Of a stretch of DNA of 21,040 nucleotides, positions 13,573 to 20,827 are shown piece by piece; position 1 is the stretch's first letter, and every line of letters starts with the position of its first letter. The translations under genes and the position numbers were made by a program. The stretch lies in assembly GCA_051745935.1 (NCBI GenBank), contig JBNJEM010000056.1, positions 1-21,040 of the forward strand, given 5' to 3'. The notes beneath the pieces are model-generated. The model was not told where the DNA came from and searched no databases. It saw only the letters and a list, made by a program, of their open reading frames with translations. This DNA comes from JBNJEM01 sp051745935 (GTDB lineage Bacteria; Planctomycetota; Planctomycetia; Pirellulales; Pirellulaceae).

Positions 13573-14526
13573 GTGAAGGGTTTCGCGTTGCTAAAATGGC
13601 GACTGATTTCAGCGAGTGTGATTGTTGTCCCCCTCCTGGCGCTCGTGTATCTCGACTTCCACTATTGCATGGGGGCTCGCGGTGTTTGGCTCCTGCCGCT
13701 GGCCCTTATCCTTTCAGTGATGATGGTGCATGAGCTGCTCAGTCTGTGGCGCGAGCGGCCTGACTGTCCACGCGGGTGGCCGATCCATGTCGCCGCGCCG
13801 CTGGTTGTCCTGGGGGCCGGATTCCCCCTGATTCTGCGGCTGCCTTGTTTGGGCGTGCCAATTGAGTATTCGTTTGGCGCGTTTGACCCGTTACTATTGG
13901 CGGTGGTGCTGGGAATCGGGTTGGTATTTGGGAGTGAAATGAGTCGGTACGCGCCGTCGGGACAGCCGTCAGGACAGTCCACCGGGCGCATCGCCCTGTC
14001 GATGTTGGTGATCGTCTACGCCGGGTTGCTGGTCGGTTTTCTGGTCAAGCTGCGGGGGCTCGGCGAAGCGGCTGGACCGGACTGGGGCATGGCCGCGCTC
14101 CTCTCGTTGGTTTTCATCGCCAAGCTTTCCGATACCGCGGCCTATTTCGTGGGACGCCAATTCGGCAAACATAAGATGGCCCCGGTGCTGAGCCCATCCA
14201 AGACCGTGGAAGGGGCGGTTGGCGCATTGCTGGCCGCCGGCGTGGGCGGGTACATCTGCCATGCCTTCTTGGTGCCGGCGCTGGTGGGCCAGCAACCGGA
14301 GCGGGGCCCGCTGTGGGGCTGGCTACTGTTTGGAGGCTTGGTCACCGTGACGGGAATGATGGGGGACCTGGCCGAATCGCTATTCAAACGGGATGCGCGC
14401 CGCAAGGACTCCGGCGGCTGGTTGCCGGGGCTAGGCGGTGTATTGGACGTGCTCGACTCCGTTGTGTTTGCCGGCGCGCCGGCCTATTTCTACTTCGCTT
14501 CGGGGCTTATCGGCCCCGTCCCCTAG
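13573..14526 (+). CDS. cdsA: Phosphatidate cytidylyltransferase
   Basis: Integral membrane enzyme that makes CDP-diacylglycerol from phosphatidate and CTP for phospholipid synthesis. 317 aa, with about eight hydrophobic segments beginning at LISASVIVVPLLALVYL (11-27). The conserved cytosolic stretch KLSDTAAYFVGRQFGKH (184-200) with SPSKTVEG is present. The C-terminal family signature is SLFKRDARRKDSGGWLPGLGGVLDVLD (269-295 in pieces): the usual HGG is LGG and the usual DRLD is DVLD, while the KR, KD and both Asp are kept. I suspect this is a lineage variant. The start is GTG 13573, 15 bp after uppS, with no strong Shine-Dalgarno, consistent with coupled translation. No dxr or rseP follows, unlike many uppS-cdsA operons. 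Confidence 0.93.
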   Translation: MKGFALLKWRLISASVIVVPLLALVYLDFHYCMGARGVWLLPLALILSVMMVHELLSLWRERPDCPRGWPIHVAAPLVVLGAGFPLILRLPCLGVPIEYSFGAFDPLLLAVVLGIGLVFGSEMSRYAPSGQPSGQSTGRIALSMLVIVYAGLLVGFLVKLRGLGEAAGPDWGMAALLSLVFIAKLSDTAAYFVGRQFGKHKMAPVLSPSKTVEGAVGALLAAGVGGYICHAFLVPALVGQQPERGPLWGWLLFGGLVTVTGMMGDLAESLFKRDARRKDSGGWLPGLGGVLDVLDSVVFAGAPAYFYFASGLIGPVP

Positions 14527-15023
14527 ACACGTCGAGCCCTCGAGGGGGGCGGCCGCGCCAAGATGGCCGGGGGTTCGGAGAGCGGCGGGGTTCTGGAAAA
14601 ATCATCGTGGAGATGACCAAACGTGTCACGGACATGGACGAGAATTCATGTCGGCATGGGGCAGCCGTGACAGTCTCGGCGAGTTGTTGCCCTCCAACTT
14701 TCCTCGCCATTGACGCCGGTCAGCGCGACGCCCGGTATGATGGGGTGGTCAGGGCTGGCGGGAGGTCAATGGACCGGGAAGCAGCGGCCAGTAGCGAGAT
14801 GGGAATCATGGGCAACGAGCTGCTCGAACACGCAAGGAGAGGTTCGTGGGGGTACAGCGTGATTCGGATGGGGCGCTTTTAAGCCAATCGGTTTGCAACG
14901 GTTTGCAAGCGAAAACGAACGGATCGAAGCGGAAACAGCTGAACGCCAGTCAATAACGCCAGTCAATAACGCCAGTCAATAACGCCAGTCAATAACGCCA
15001 GTCAATACGGAGATACTCTGGAT
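14527..15023. other. Intergenic stretch between cdsA and the helicase
   Basis: About 500 bp without a supported gene. It contains the palindrome CCCTCGAGGG (14537-14546), a loose TTGACG-20-TATGAT promoter-like pair (about 14711-14742) and the direct repeat GGTTTGCAA (near 14889-14907). The five 13-bp tandem repeats lie at its right end. An 89-codon plus-strand frame (about 14613-14882) shows no family resemblance and is not called. Confidence 0.55.
14943..15007 (+). repeat. Five perfect 13-bp tandem repeats (ACGCCAGTCAATA)
   Basis: Five uninterrupted identical units, 14943-14955 through 14995-15007, ending 16 bp before the helicase ATG and next to its GGAG ribosome-binding sequence. Perfect identity implies recent expansion or active homogenisation. 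The unit could be a binding site for a regulator of the helicase/DUF932 pair, a variable-number repeat changing the leader length, or an iteron-like array. The 13-bp period is not an integral number of helical turns, which speaks against classical iterons. Confidence 0.95.
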
Positions 15024-16244
15024 ATGAGCAAACAGGATTGCGTCGCGGGCCATGACGTTGAAGGGAAGGGGGGCGTTGAAGGGAAGGGGCCCGCCGTTGG
15101 TTCGGCCTCTCCCGCCGTTTTTTCGGGTTTAAGGCTGGAAAACCGGGCTTACCAAGCGAGAATCGTGGAAAAGTGCCTGGGCATGTTCGAGGGAACCCAT
15201 CGCGATCGGTGGGGCGAGGCGGAGCGGGCGGCTCATTCCGTGTTGGTGGAAAGTCCGACCGGCAGTGGCAAAACCATCATGGGGCTCGAAATCGCTCGCC
15301 AACTACAGCACCGATTTGGATATAGCGTGGGCTGGGCTTCCATGCGCCGCAATCTATTGGTACAAGCGAAGCAGGAGAACGAACGGCGGGGATTCGCTGT
15401 TGACCTGCGGCTGATCTCGATGTTTGACAAACACCCCCCCAAGGTGGATGTGTTGGTGGTCGATGAGGCACAGCATGACGCGGCGGCGAGCATGGCGAAC
15501 CTGCACAGCACCATTCGGCCTCGCTATGTATTGGGGATGACCGCCACGCCCTTCCGGACCGATCGCATCAAATTGTGCTTTGATCGGATTATTAAAGATG
15601 CTGGAATCCACCAGCTGATCCAGGACGGTTTCCTGAGCCGTTATCACCACTTTACAATCAGACGCTATTCGCCCGCGTCGGTGGCGGAATGCTACCTTCG
15701 GGAACCCGAACGATGGGGCAAATCACTGATTTTCTTCCACCGCTTGGTTCAGTGCAATGAATGTTGTGAGCGACTGACTCGCGGCGGGGCCCGGGCCGAA
15801 GTCGTTACCGCGCGGACGGACCGCCAGCGTCAGATTGCCGAGTTTTCCGAGGGCAAGATCGATGTGCTGTTGAACATGGCCATTTTGACGGAAGGATTCG
15901 ATTGTCCCTCTTTGAAAACGGTCTTCTGCCGTCCTTCGGGTCGAGCCTGCACGATCCAAATGGCGGGGCGCGTATTCCGCAAGTGCGTGGAGACGCCGTT
16001 TAAGCAAATCGTCCAGTGCAACAACACACGCCATCCGTTCGTCAAGACGGCACTGGCCGACGAACAGTACGCCTGGTCCGAGGAGGGTTGGCAGACGCTG
16101 AAGCTCAATCGCCACATCACGGCCATCAGCGATGTCGCTCGGCGTGCCATCGCGGCGGTCGACGTCAAACTACCGCCCGTTGTCGCCAACCAACGGCGGC
16201 GTTCGCTACCGTGGGAGGCTCGCGAGGAAACGTTTCAGTTGTAA
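15024..16244 (+). CDS. SF2 DEAD/DEAH-type helicase, accessory
   Basis: 406-aa ATP-dependent helicase or translocase of superfamily 2. Upstream aromatic/Gln segment ENRAYQARIVEKCL (39-52); Walker A SPTGSGKT (77-84); motif II DEAQ (147-150); motif III GMTATPF (171-177); the second RecA domain starts near WGKSLIFFHR (231-240), with EGFDCPS (290-296) and motif VI QMAGRVFRK (312-320). The arrangement resembles XPB/ComFA-like helicases. It is short, with no nuclease or DNA-binding extra domain, so partners would supply specificity. The first 36 residues look disordered and contain a duplicated VEGKG from a 17-bp DNA duplication. ATG 15024 follows GGAG by 11 bases. It is the first gene of a pair with the DUF932-like gene 24 bp downstream. 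Biological role unknown; repair, plasmid/phage biology or defence are possible. Confidence 0.85.
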   Translation: MSKQDCVAGHDVEGKGGVEGKGPAVGSASPAVFSGLRLENRAYQARIVEKCLGMFEGTHRDRWGEAERAAHSVLVESPTGSGKTIMGLEIARQLQHRFGYSVGWASMRRNLLVQAKQENERRGFAVDLRLISMFDKHPPKVDVLVVDEAQHDAAASMANLHSTIRPRYVLGMTATPFRTDRIKLCFDRIIKDAGIHQLIQDGFLSRYHHFTIRRYSPASVAECYLREPERWGKSLIFFHRLVQCNECCERLTRGGARAEVVTARTDRQRQIAEFSEGKIDVLLNMAILTEGFDCPSLKTVFCRPSGRACTIQMAGRVFRKCVETPFKQIVQCNNTRHPFVKTALADEQYAWSEEGWQTLKLNRHITAISDVARRAIAAVDVKLPPVVANQRRRSLPWEAREETFQL

Positions 16245-16268
16245 GAAAAGAACAGAGGAGGAAGTGAC

Positions 16269-17339
16269 ATGGGGTATTCTTTCGCATATGGAATCGCGAA
16301 TGTCCGGGATTTGATCGTCACCGAGTCCCAGCGCGCGCCCAGCGGAAAACTGACGGTGAACCAAATGCGGGTCGACCATCAAACCGTGGCGCCCACACCG
16401 CGGTTCTGGACGTCGTTTTTTCACCGATATGGCGTGTCGGAAAGTATCTTTCGGTATTTTCAGCCCGTCGAGGTGTTCAACCGAATCGCGGAATGCGTGT
16501 CGAATGAGGAGGTCCGATATTGTGTTGAGCGGCACGACAACGGGCGCCGTCGGCTGCTCGCCGTCTCGAACCCGGATCGAGCGGTGATTCGCCACGGCGA
16601 AGTCGTGGATTTAGTCAATCGCTACGATGGGGTGGACATCGATTACGCGGATGGCGTGGTGACCAGTACGCACACGCCGGGTTCCGGGGAACGATCGTTC
16701 ACGGTTGGGGGAGATCATTTCCAACACCGGTTCGTGCTGGAGACCCCGATCGATGGGTACAGTCACCCGAAAATCTATCTTTCGTTTCTTCGCACCGTCT
16801 GCTCAAACGGGATGGTCGGCTATGATCGGGCTTTTCGCAGCGATATTAGCTGGGGAAAGGACATAGGCCATTGTATTTCCAGAGCCTTGGACGGGTTCGA
16901 CAACGGTGAAGGGTACGCCGCGTTGCGCCAGCGATTCGAAAGCGCGCAGAAATCTTGGGCATCGGTCCGGGAATGCAGTGAGCTGTACAAGCTTCTGGCG
17001 AAAATGAGTGATGGCCAGGCGATCAAGTCGGACCATTGGCTTCGGGATTTTCACCGCATGACGGGCAATCTGAGCACCGTCTACGGACTAGCCAATCTCG
17101 ACGCGATTAGCCAAAAGCGGCAGCGACTGCTGCCTGCCCGCTGTCGCGTCTACGACCTGCTGAATTTTTCCAGCGAGATGGCGACGCATCGCGCCGAGCC
17201 CCAGGCTCGTCGATCCCTGCAAGGGTTTCTCGGCAACATGATCTCTGACGAATACGACATGGAAGGCACGGCGGAAAGTGTCGCCGACTTCGCCGATTTC
17301 TTTGTCCAGGACGCGGCCGCCGATGCCGTGAAAAACTGA
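16269..17339 (+). CDS. DUF932-like (phage/plasmid-like) protein
   Basis: 356-aa protein that resembles the DUF932 / phage-plasmid-like family, judged by overall layout and the segment YLSFLRTVCSNGMVGYD (170-186), which matches the family's invariant Arg-x-Val-Cys-x-Asn-Gly core. It has no signal peptide or membrane segment. The N-terminal half is beta-rich; the C-terminal third (about 230-356) is helical and charged and ends in an acidic tail. DUF932 proteins are common on plasmids, phages and integrated elements, and no biochemical function is established to my knowledge. A very strong Shine-Dalgarno (AGAGGAGGAAG) precedes the ATG, which lies 24 bp after the helicase stop, so the two are almost certainly co-transcribed, this one probably translated more. 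It ends 22 bp from the 3' end of the convergent tRNA-Leu. Confidence 0.75.
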   Translation: MGYSFAYGIANVRDLIVTESQRAPSGKLTVNQMRVDHQTVAPTPRFWTSFFHRYGVSESIFRYFQPVEVFNRIAECVSNEEVRYCVERHDNGRRRLLAVSNPDRAVIRHGEVVDLVNRYDGVDIDYADGVVTSTHTPGSGERSFTVGGDHFQHRFVLETPIDGYSHPKIYLSFLRTVCSNGMVGYDRAFRSDISWGKDIGHCISRALDGFDNGEGYAALRQRFESAQKSWASVRECSELYKLLAKMSDGQAIKSDHWLRDFHRMTGNLSTVYGLANLDAISQKRQRLLPARCRVYDLLNFSSEMATHRAEPQARRSLQGFLGNMISDEYDMEGTAESVADFADFFVQDAAADAVKN

Positions 17340-17360
17340 ACCGTTGCCTGGAGAAAGCAG

Positions 17361-17445
17361 TGCGGGTGAGAGGATTTGAACCTCCACGTCCGTGATGGAC
17401 ACAGGAACCTGAATCCTGCGCGTCTGCCAGTTCCGCCACACCCGC
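17361..17445 (-). tRNA. tRNA-Leu (anticodon CAG)
   Basis: 85-nt class II tRNA on the minus strand. The acceptor stem GCGGGTG pairs with CACCCGC, and the discriminator is A. The D arm is GGCGGAACTGGCAGACGC, the anticodon stem-loop CAGGA-TTCAGGT-TCCTG with anticodon CAG (reads CUG). A long variable arm follows, and the T arm contains GGTTCAAATCC. CCA is not encoded. Upstream (17446-17463) the minus strand reads TTAAATAGAATAGACTT, offering an AT-rich -10 (TAGAAT) but no clear -35. The 3' end faces the helicase/DUF932 pair, the side on which mobile elements usually integrate into tRNA genes. Confidence 0.97.
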
Positions 17446-17812
17446 AAGTCTATTCTATTTAAGGGTTTGCGTCACCTTCCTCGTTGTTGCCCGCGGCCCG
17501 TTGACACCTCATCCGACACCCGTCAGCGGAAATGGGGCACACCAATGACGCCCGCCGATGTCGGGGGCGAGCGTCGCATGCCCCCTAAGCCCCCTGAGCG
17601 AGACAGGTGACGCACGCCTAAGTCTACCACAAAGACGCGGCGCGACAAACCCTCAAAACATCTTATGGGAATCCGCGAGATGGGTGCCGAGCCGTGTGAG
17701 GTCCATGATATATTTCAGGCGGTTGGATTGTTCCGGGTGGAAAGCCGCCTGAAATATGTTTTGCTATCGAAATCACAAAAACTCCAGAAGAATTTGCCAT
17801 TACGGGGTTAAA
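17446..17812. other. Intergenic region between tRNA-Leu and the lyase 3' end
   Basis: About 370 bp without a gene. It carries the tRNA promoter region at its left, unremarkable GC-rich sequence, and the rearranged R1 copy G (17709-17757) close to the lyase stop codon. Confidence 0.6.
17709..17757. repeat. R1 copy G: rearranged, palindromic left-end derivative
   Basis: It starts as a normal R1 left end (TATATTTCAGGCGGTTGGAT, then TGTTCCGGGTGGAAAG), but after about 36 bp it runs into an inverted copy of the same left end, CCGCCTGAAATAT. The ends ATATTTCAGGCGG and CCGCCTGAAATAT form a perfect 13-bp inverted repeat with a 22-bp loop. It lies 55 bp past the lyase stop codon (minus strand), where the hairpin could also act as an RNA 3'-end structure, though without a T-run. 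Confidence 0.9.
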
Positions 17813-20149
17813 TCAGTCGGCGGACAGGCAGTGGGTGGTCATCGGGCATTGTGTATACCCCATGGCTTGGATGCATACGTCCAGGCGATAGAGCGGGTCT
17901 TGCATGAGGCAGACGCGGCGGTCCTGGGCGGGGATGGTGGTGGAGTAGATTCGCAGTTCCCCGGGAACGCTCACGATCAACTCTTCCCGCCAATCGCCCA
18001 CCACGTCGGCGAAGCCAATGGGACGCCCCTTGATTTCAGCGAGCCGCCGCTCACTCGGATACTCGGTGATGTGGCCCCCGCGCAATACTTCCCGTTGCAA
18101 GTCGGCGTCCCAATAAACGGCGCGAGGTCCGAAGCCCCAATCGAGATCGTCGCGCAGGACGTTGCCCCGGGCGTCGAACAGCCAGCGCGCATTGGACTTC
18201 TTTTGGGCGTCGGTATCGGACGAATAGCATTCGATGCCAGGCACGCGGCCGTCGATATCGGCGCACATGCCCGTGGAATGCACATGCCGCGTGGGTTCGT
18301 CCAGTCCCCAGAGGATCTCTCCGGTCCGAGCGTCCACGAGGCAGCACCCGTTTCCATCGCGTCTGCGTGATTCGATCCCGTAATACACTTCCAATCCAGG
18401 GCGGGCGGGATCGATATCGCCGACGTAGTGGTGGTCGGGGTGTCCGAGCCCCGTTGACCATAATCCCACGCCGTTATCGTCGAGCACCGCCGAACCCAGA
18501 AACACCTCGTCTCTGCCATCGCCATCCACGTCAACGGCGTGCATGCTGTGCGCTCCCTGGCCACCGTAGCGGTTTCCTCCTTCTTCGGCCTCGTTCCAGG
18601 CCCATAATTCACGCAGCTTCCCGCCATGGTATTCGTAGGCCACGACTTCGATGACGTTATACGTTCCACGCACGACCACCAGAGCCGGTGTTTTCCCGTC
18701 CAAGTAAGCCACGCACATCTGGTTCCGCGACGCATAATTGTAACTGGGAAAGTCCTCGCGGTTCGGCCAATCAACGCGAGCCTTCTCCTTTCCGGTCATG
18801 CCATCGAGCACCAATAAATATTCCGGGCCGGACTGAACCTTGCCTTCCTCGTCGCGCGGATCGCCCTCGCCGCCCTTCAAGCACACCTCGGCGCGTCCGT
18901 CGCCGTCCAGATCGTAGACCACCATCGGGGAGTACCAGATGCCTTGCTCGATCGCCCATCCCATGTCGTGACGCCACAGGAATGTGCCGTCGGCCAGGTA
19001 GGCTTCCACCTTGTACGTTCCAGGACTCGGTTTCCAGTACTTGACATACGGATCCACATTGGAGTTAGGCTGCTTAATCACGTAATCATAAGCGCCATCA
19101 CCGTTGAGGTCGGCAATACCACACTTCTGAAACGTATGGTCGCCGTCCAGTTTGATGGACTGATAATCCTGTTTGTCACTCGATCCAGCAACAGCAACCT
19201 TGCGCGACGCCTGGCCTTCTTCGTCCTCGACCACTGGGACCACCCAATACTCACTCCGCTCGCTCCCGTCGCGATGCCGGTCAACAAAGTCAGTCGTCTG
19301 GGTAATGGGCTGCTGGTTCAGTTTACGGGGCTTTTGTGAATCGGCGCTCCGATATACATCGAAGCCGATCGAGTCGGGGTCGTCCTTCAGCAAACGCCAA
19401 CCGAGATAGACACGGTCCGGACCGACGGGCCGCGCGATCAGACCACGTCCCAAGGATTCCTCGATTCGACTCTCGGCGAATCCATCCACTTTCGGTTTGC
19501 GATCCGGATCAGGCACTGGGGAGAATTCCAGGTAGTCATAGTAGCAAGATCCGGGATTCGCCGAATGCACGTATCGATCGTCAACCCACAGTTCAAAGCC
19601 CTCGGGACCTACCTCGACGACCCCCAAGTCTCGCTGGGAACCGCTGATCTTCTCCCAGGTTTCGCCGTCCCGCGAGATGGCGATGGCGCGTCCCACCCCC
19701 CCGATAACCAAGTAGTACTTTCCAGGTTCAAGGTCGCGAATCACCGTGTGCAACACCGGCGCGCCGTCCTCCGGCTTTTCCCGATCCTTCAGCACGCGCG
19801 GTGATTGCAGCACCGTTCCCTCCGACCATTTCTTTTCCGCGTTTTTGTCCGTGGACCAGAGATTCCATTGATCTTCCGAAAAGGTATTCTTCTCCCAGGC
19901 CTCGGTGGGCCGCGTCACGTCCTCGGCTTCGAACCTGAACCGCTCTTGGGCCAGTCCCGTGGACAAACAGCAGAGCCAATGAAGAATCAACACCGAAACA
20001 ATGCATCGCCACGGTCCGCGGACCAGACAGTCACATCGGATTCGGTTGGATGGTTCCGGTGGGAGAGGATCCCCACGCAACCGGCCAGCTCGTTGGTCGG
20101 ACTGGTACAAGATAGTTTTCGTCGCGGCACGTTCAAGTATTTGATTCAT
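17813..20149 (-). CDS. Secreted rhamnogalacturonan lyase, PL11-like
   Basis: 778-aa exported enzyme predicted to cleave the rhamnogalacturonan I backbone by beta-elimination. A hydrophobic export signal IVSVLILHWLCCLSTGLA (50-67) ends near LAQ/E. Residues 70-212 form a beta-rich, carbohydrate-binding-like domain (FRFEAEDV...YYDYLEFSPV). The PL11 catalytic domain starts near 236 (IARPVGPDRVYLGWRLLKDD) and is a beta-propeller with Ca-binding loops DLNGDGAYD (347-355), DLDGDGRAE (413-421) and DVDGDGRDE (540-548), ending in DPLYRLDVCIQAMGYTQ. The start is ATG 20149, supported by GGAG 8 bases upstream, but this leaves an unusual 48-residue stretch before the signal core, part of it read from a decayed R1 repeat. 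A CTG near residue 42 or another non-ATG start is possible. PL11 assignment is by motif recognition, with no nearby pectin-utilisation genes. Confidence 0.85.
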   Translation of the reverse strand: MNQILERAATKTILYQSDQRAGRLRGDPLPPEPSNRIRCDCLVRGPWRCIVSVLILHWLCCLSTGLAQERFRFEAEDVTRPTEAWEKNTFSEDQWNLWSTDKNAEKKWSEGTVLQSPRVLKDREKPEDGAPVLHTVIRDLEPGKYYLVIGGVGRAIAISRDGETWEKISGSQRDLGVVEVGPEGFELWVDDRYVHSANPGSCYYDYLEFSPVPDPDRKPKVDGFAESRIEESLGRGLIARPVGPDRVYLGWRLLKDDPDSIGFDVYRSADSQKPRKLNQQPITQTTDFVDRHRDGSERSEYWVVPVVEDEEGQASRKVAVAGSSDKQDYQSIKLDGDHTFQKCGIADLNGDGAYDYVIKQPNSNVDPYVKYWKPSPGTYKVEAYLADGTFLWRHDMGWAIEQGIWYSPMVVYDLDGDGRAEVCLKGGEGDPRDEEGKVQSGPEYLLVLDGMTGKEKARVDWPNREDFPSYNYASRNQMCVAYLDGKTPALVVVRGTYNVIEVVAYEYHGGKLRELWAWNEAEEGGNRYGGQGAHSMHAVDVDGDGRDEVFLGSAVLDDNGVGLWSTGLGHPDHHYVGDIDPARPGLEVYYGIESRRRDGNGCCLVDARTGEILWGLDEPTRHVHSTGMCADIDGRVPGIECYSSDTDAQKKSNARWLFDARGNVLRDDLDWGFGPRAVYWDADLQREVLRGGHITEYPSERRLAEIKGRPIGFADVVGDWREELIVSVPGELRIYSTTIPAQDRRVCLMQDPLYRLDVCIQAMGYTQCPMTTHCLSAD
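20036..20114 (+). repeat. R1 repeat, decayed copy H inside the lyase 5' end
   Basis: CGGTTGGATGGTTCCGGTGGG, then CCCCACGCAACCGGCCAGC and CGTTGGTCGGACT follow the R1 order and spacing with about three quarters of positions matching. The right arm and TATA boundary are lost. It overlaps codons about 12-38 of the lyase as annotated, in antisense orientation. Confidence 0.6.
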
Positions 20150-20157
20150 AAGGTGTG

Positions 20158-20161
20158 CTCC
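20158..20161 (-). promoter_or_regulatory. Ribosome binding site favouring lyase start 20149
   Basis: On the minus strand TTTTGGAGCACACCTT precedes ATG 20149, with GGAG 8 bases upstream. No comparable site is seen closer to the signal-peptide core. Confidence 0.45.
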
Positions 20162-20309
20162 AAAACGCATGTGGAATCAGGATGGAACCAAATTCTATCA
20201 CCGATTGAACCGCCCCGAAAGCACGTGAGGCTGAGCGAACGGCAAGATGCGTTTCCTCGCATGAACAGTCTGCTGTGATTCCGACCGGTACTGGTGCCCT
20301 GAAGGTCCG

Positions 20310-20640
20310 TTTGACTATTCTGAAGCTGAAACAACCAATCCGTGATGGTGACCGGGAAACCGTCGTGGTTTCCAACCGAAAGGGGTGGTATCCAAATCGC
20401 TCTGCTGCGTATGCCTCAGCAGGCAAGTCGCGCCACGAGCCGCCTCGGACTGCTCGGCGCTGACCCTCGTACCCCCCGAGTGTCCACGCCGCGACGTTAC
20501 CGTGCATGTCGTAAAGGCCGAAAGGATTCGGTGCAAAGGAGCCGACCGACGCGGTGACGAGGTGACCGTCGTCGAAGCGGTTGTCCCGGGCTGCCAGCTC
20601 GGGCGGTTTTGGGCCCCAAGAATTTGCTGCGAGCTCACGG
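20310..20640 (-). pseudogene. C-terminal fragment of a formylglycine-generating-enzyme-like protein
   Basis: One minus-strand frame reads DDGHLVTASVGSFAPNPFGL, then YDMHGNVAAW, AVRGGSWRD, and ends RIGCFSFRIVK. This is the C-terminal part of the FGE-sulfatase (SUMF1) fold, whose usual landmarks are VGSFxPNxFGLYDMHGNVWEW, RGGSW and GFRvv. The N-terminal half of the domain is absent, the tryptophan motif is NVAAW, and the last strand is disrupted (GCFSFRI). To its left in transcription order, in a different frame, lies a cysteine synthase fragment, so there is no continuous functional gene. Members of this family are abundant in planctomycetes. Confidence 0.75.
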
Positions 20641-20656
20641 CGCGACCGATCGGCCC

Positions 20657-20827
20657 GAACTGCCGCGGAATCCAACTGTTGGCTGTGGATTCGGCGAGCT
20701 CATATGCCCTCGCAATCGAGCCCGGCATTCCGTCGGCTGCAGGCGTCAGGACGAGCTGGGCCCCCAGCATTTCGAGCAGTTTCCGGCGTTCGAGACTCAT
20801 CGACTCGGGCATGGTGAGTGTCAGGCT
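20657..20827 (-). pseudogene. Internal fragment of cysteine synthase
   Basis: Minus-strand frame reading LTLTMPESMSLERRKLLEML followed by GAQLVLTPAADGMPGSIARA and ELAESTANSWIPRQF. This matches the CysK/O-acetylserine sulfhydrylase segment that in E. coli runs [20 protein letters not shown] to QQF (about residues 110-165). Similarity begins abruptly near 20827 and ends abruptly after PRQF near 20657, so about 57 codons of an approximately 310-codon gene survive. It keeps the protein sequence well, suggesting a fairly recent break. It is joined directly to the FGE-like fragment. Confidence 0.8.

Noticed and set aside
14613..14882. 89-codon plus-strand frame after cdsA
   Set aside because: No homology recognised, low-complexity feel and no operon logic; treated as intergenic.
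14943..15007. CRISPR array
   Set aside because: The 13-bp units are directly adjacent with no spacers and no cas genes are present; it is a simple tandem repeat.
17107..17439. Minus-strand protein beginning MAELADAQDSGS
   Set aside because: This is the familiar false translation of a tRNA-Leu gene continuing antisense through the DUF932-like gene.
14527..17445. Integrated mobile island at tRNA-Leu
   Set aside because: The position is suggestive, but I see no integrase and no second copy of the tRNA 3' end to act as an attachment site in the window.
20133..20675. Intact formylglycine-generating enzyme
   Set aside because: Only the C-terminal half of the domain is present, the start would lie inside the cysteine synthase fragment in another frame, and the last strand is broken.
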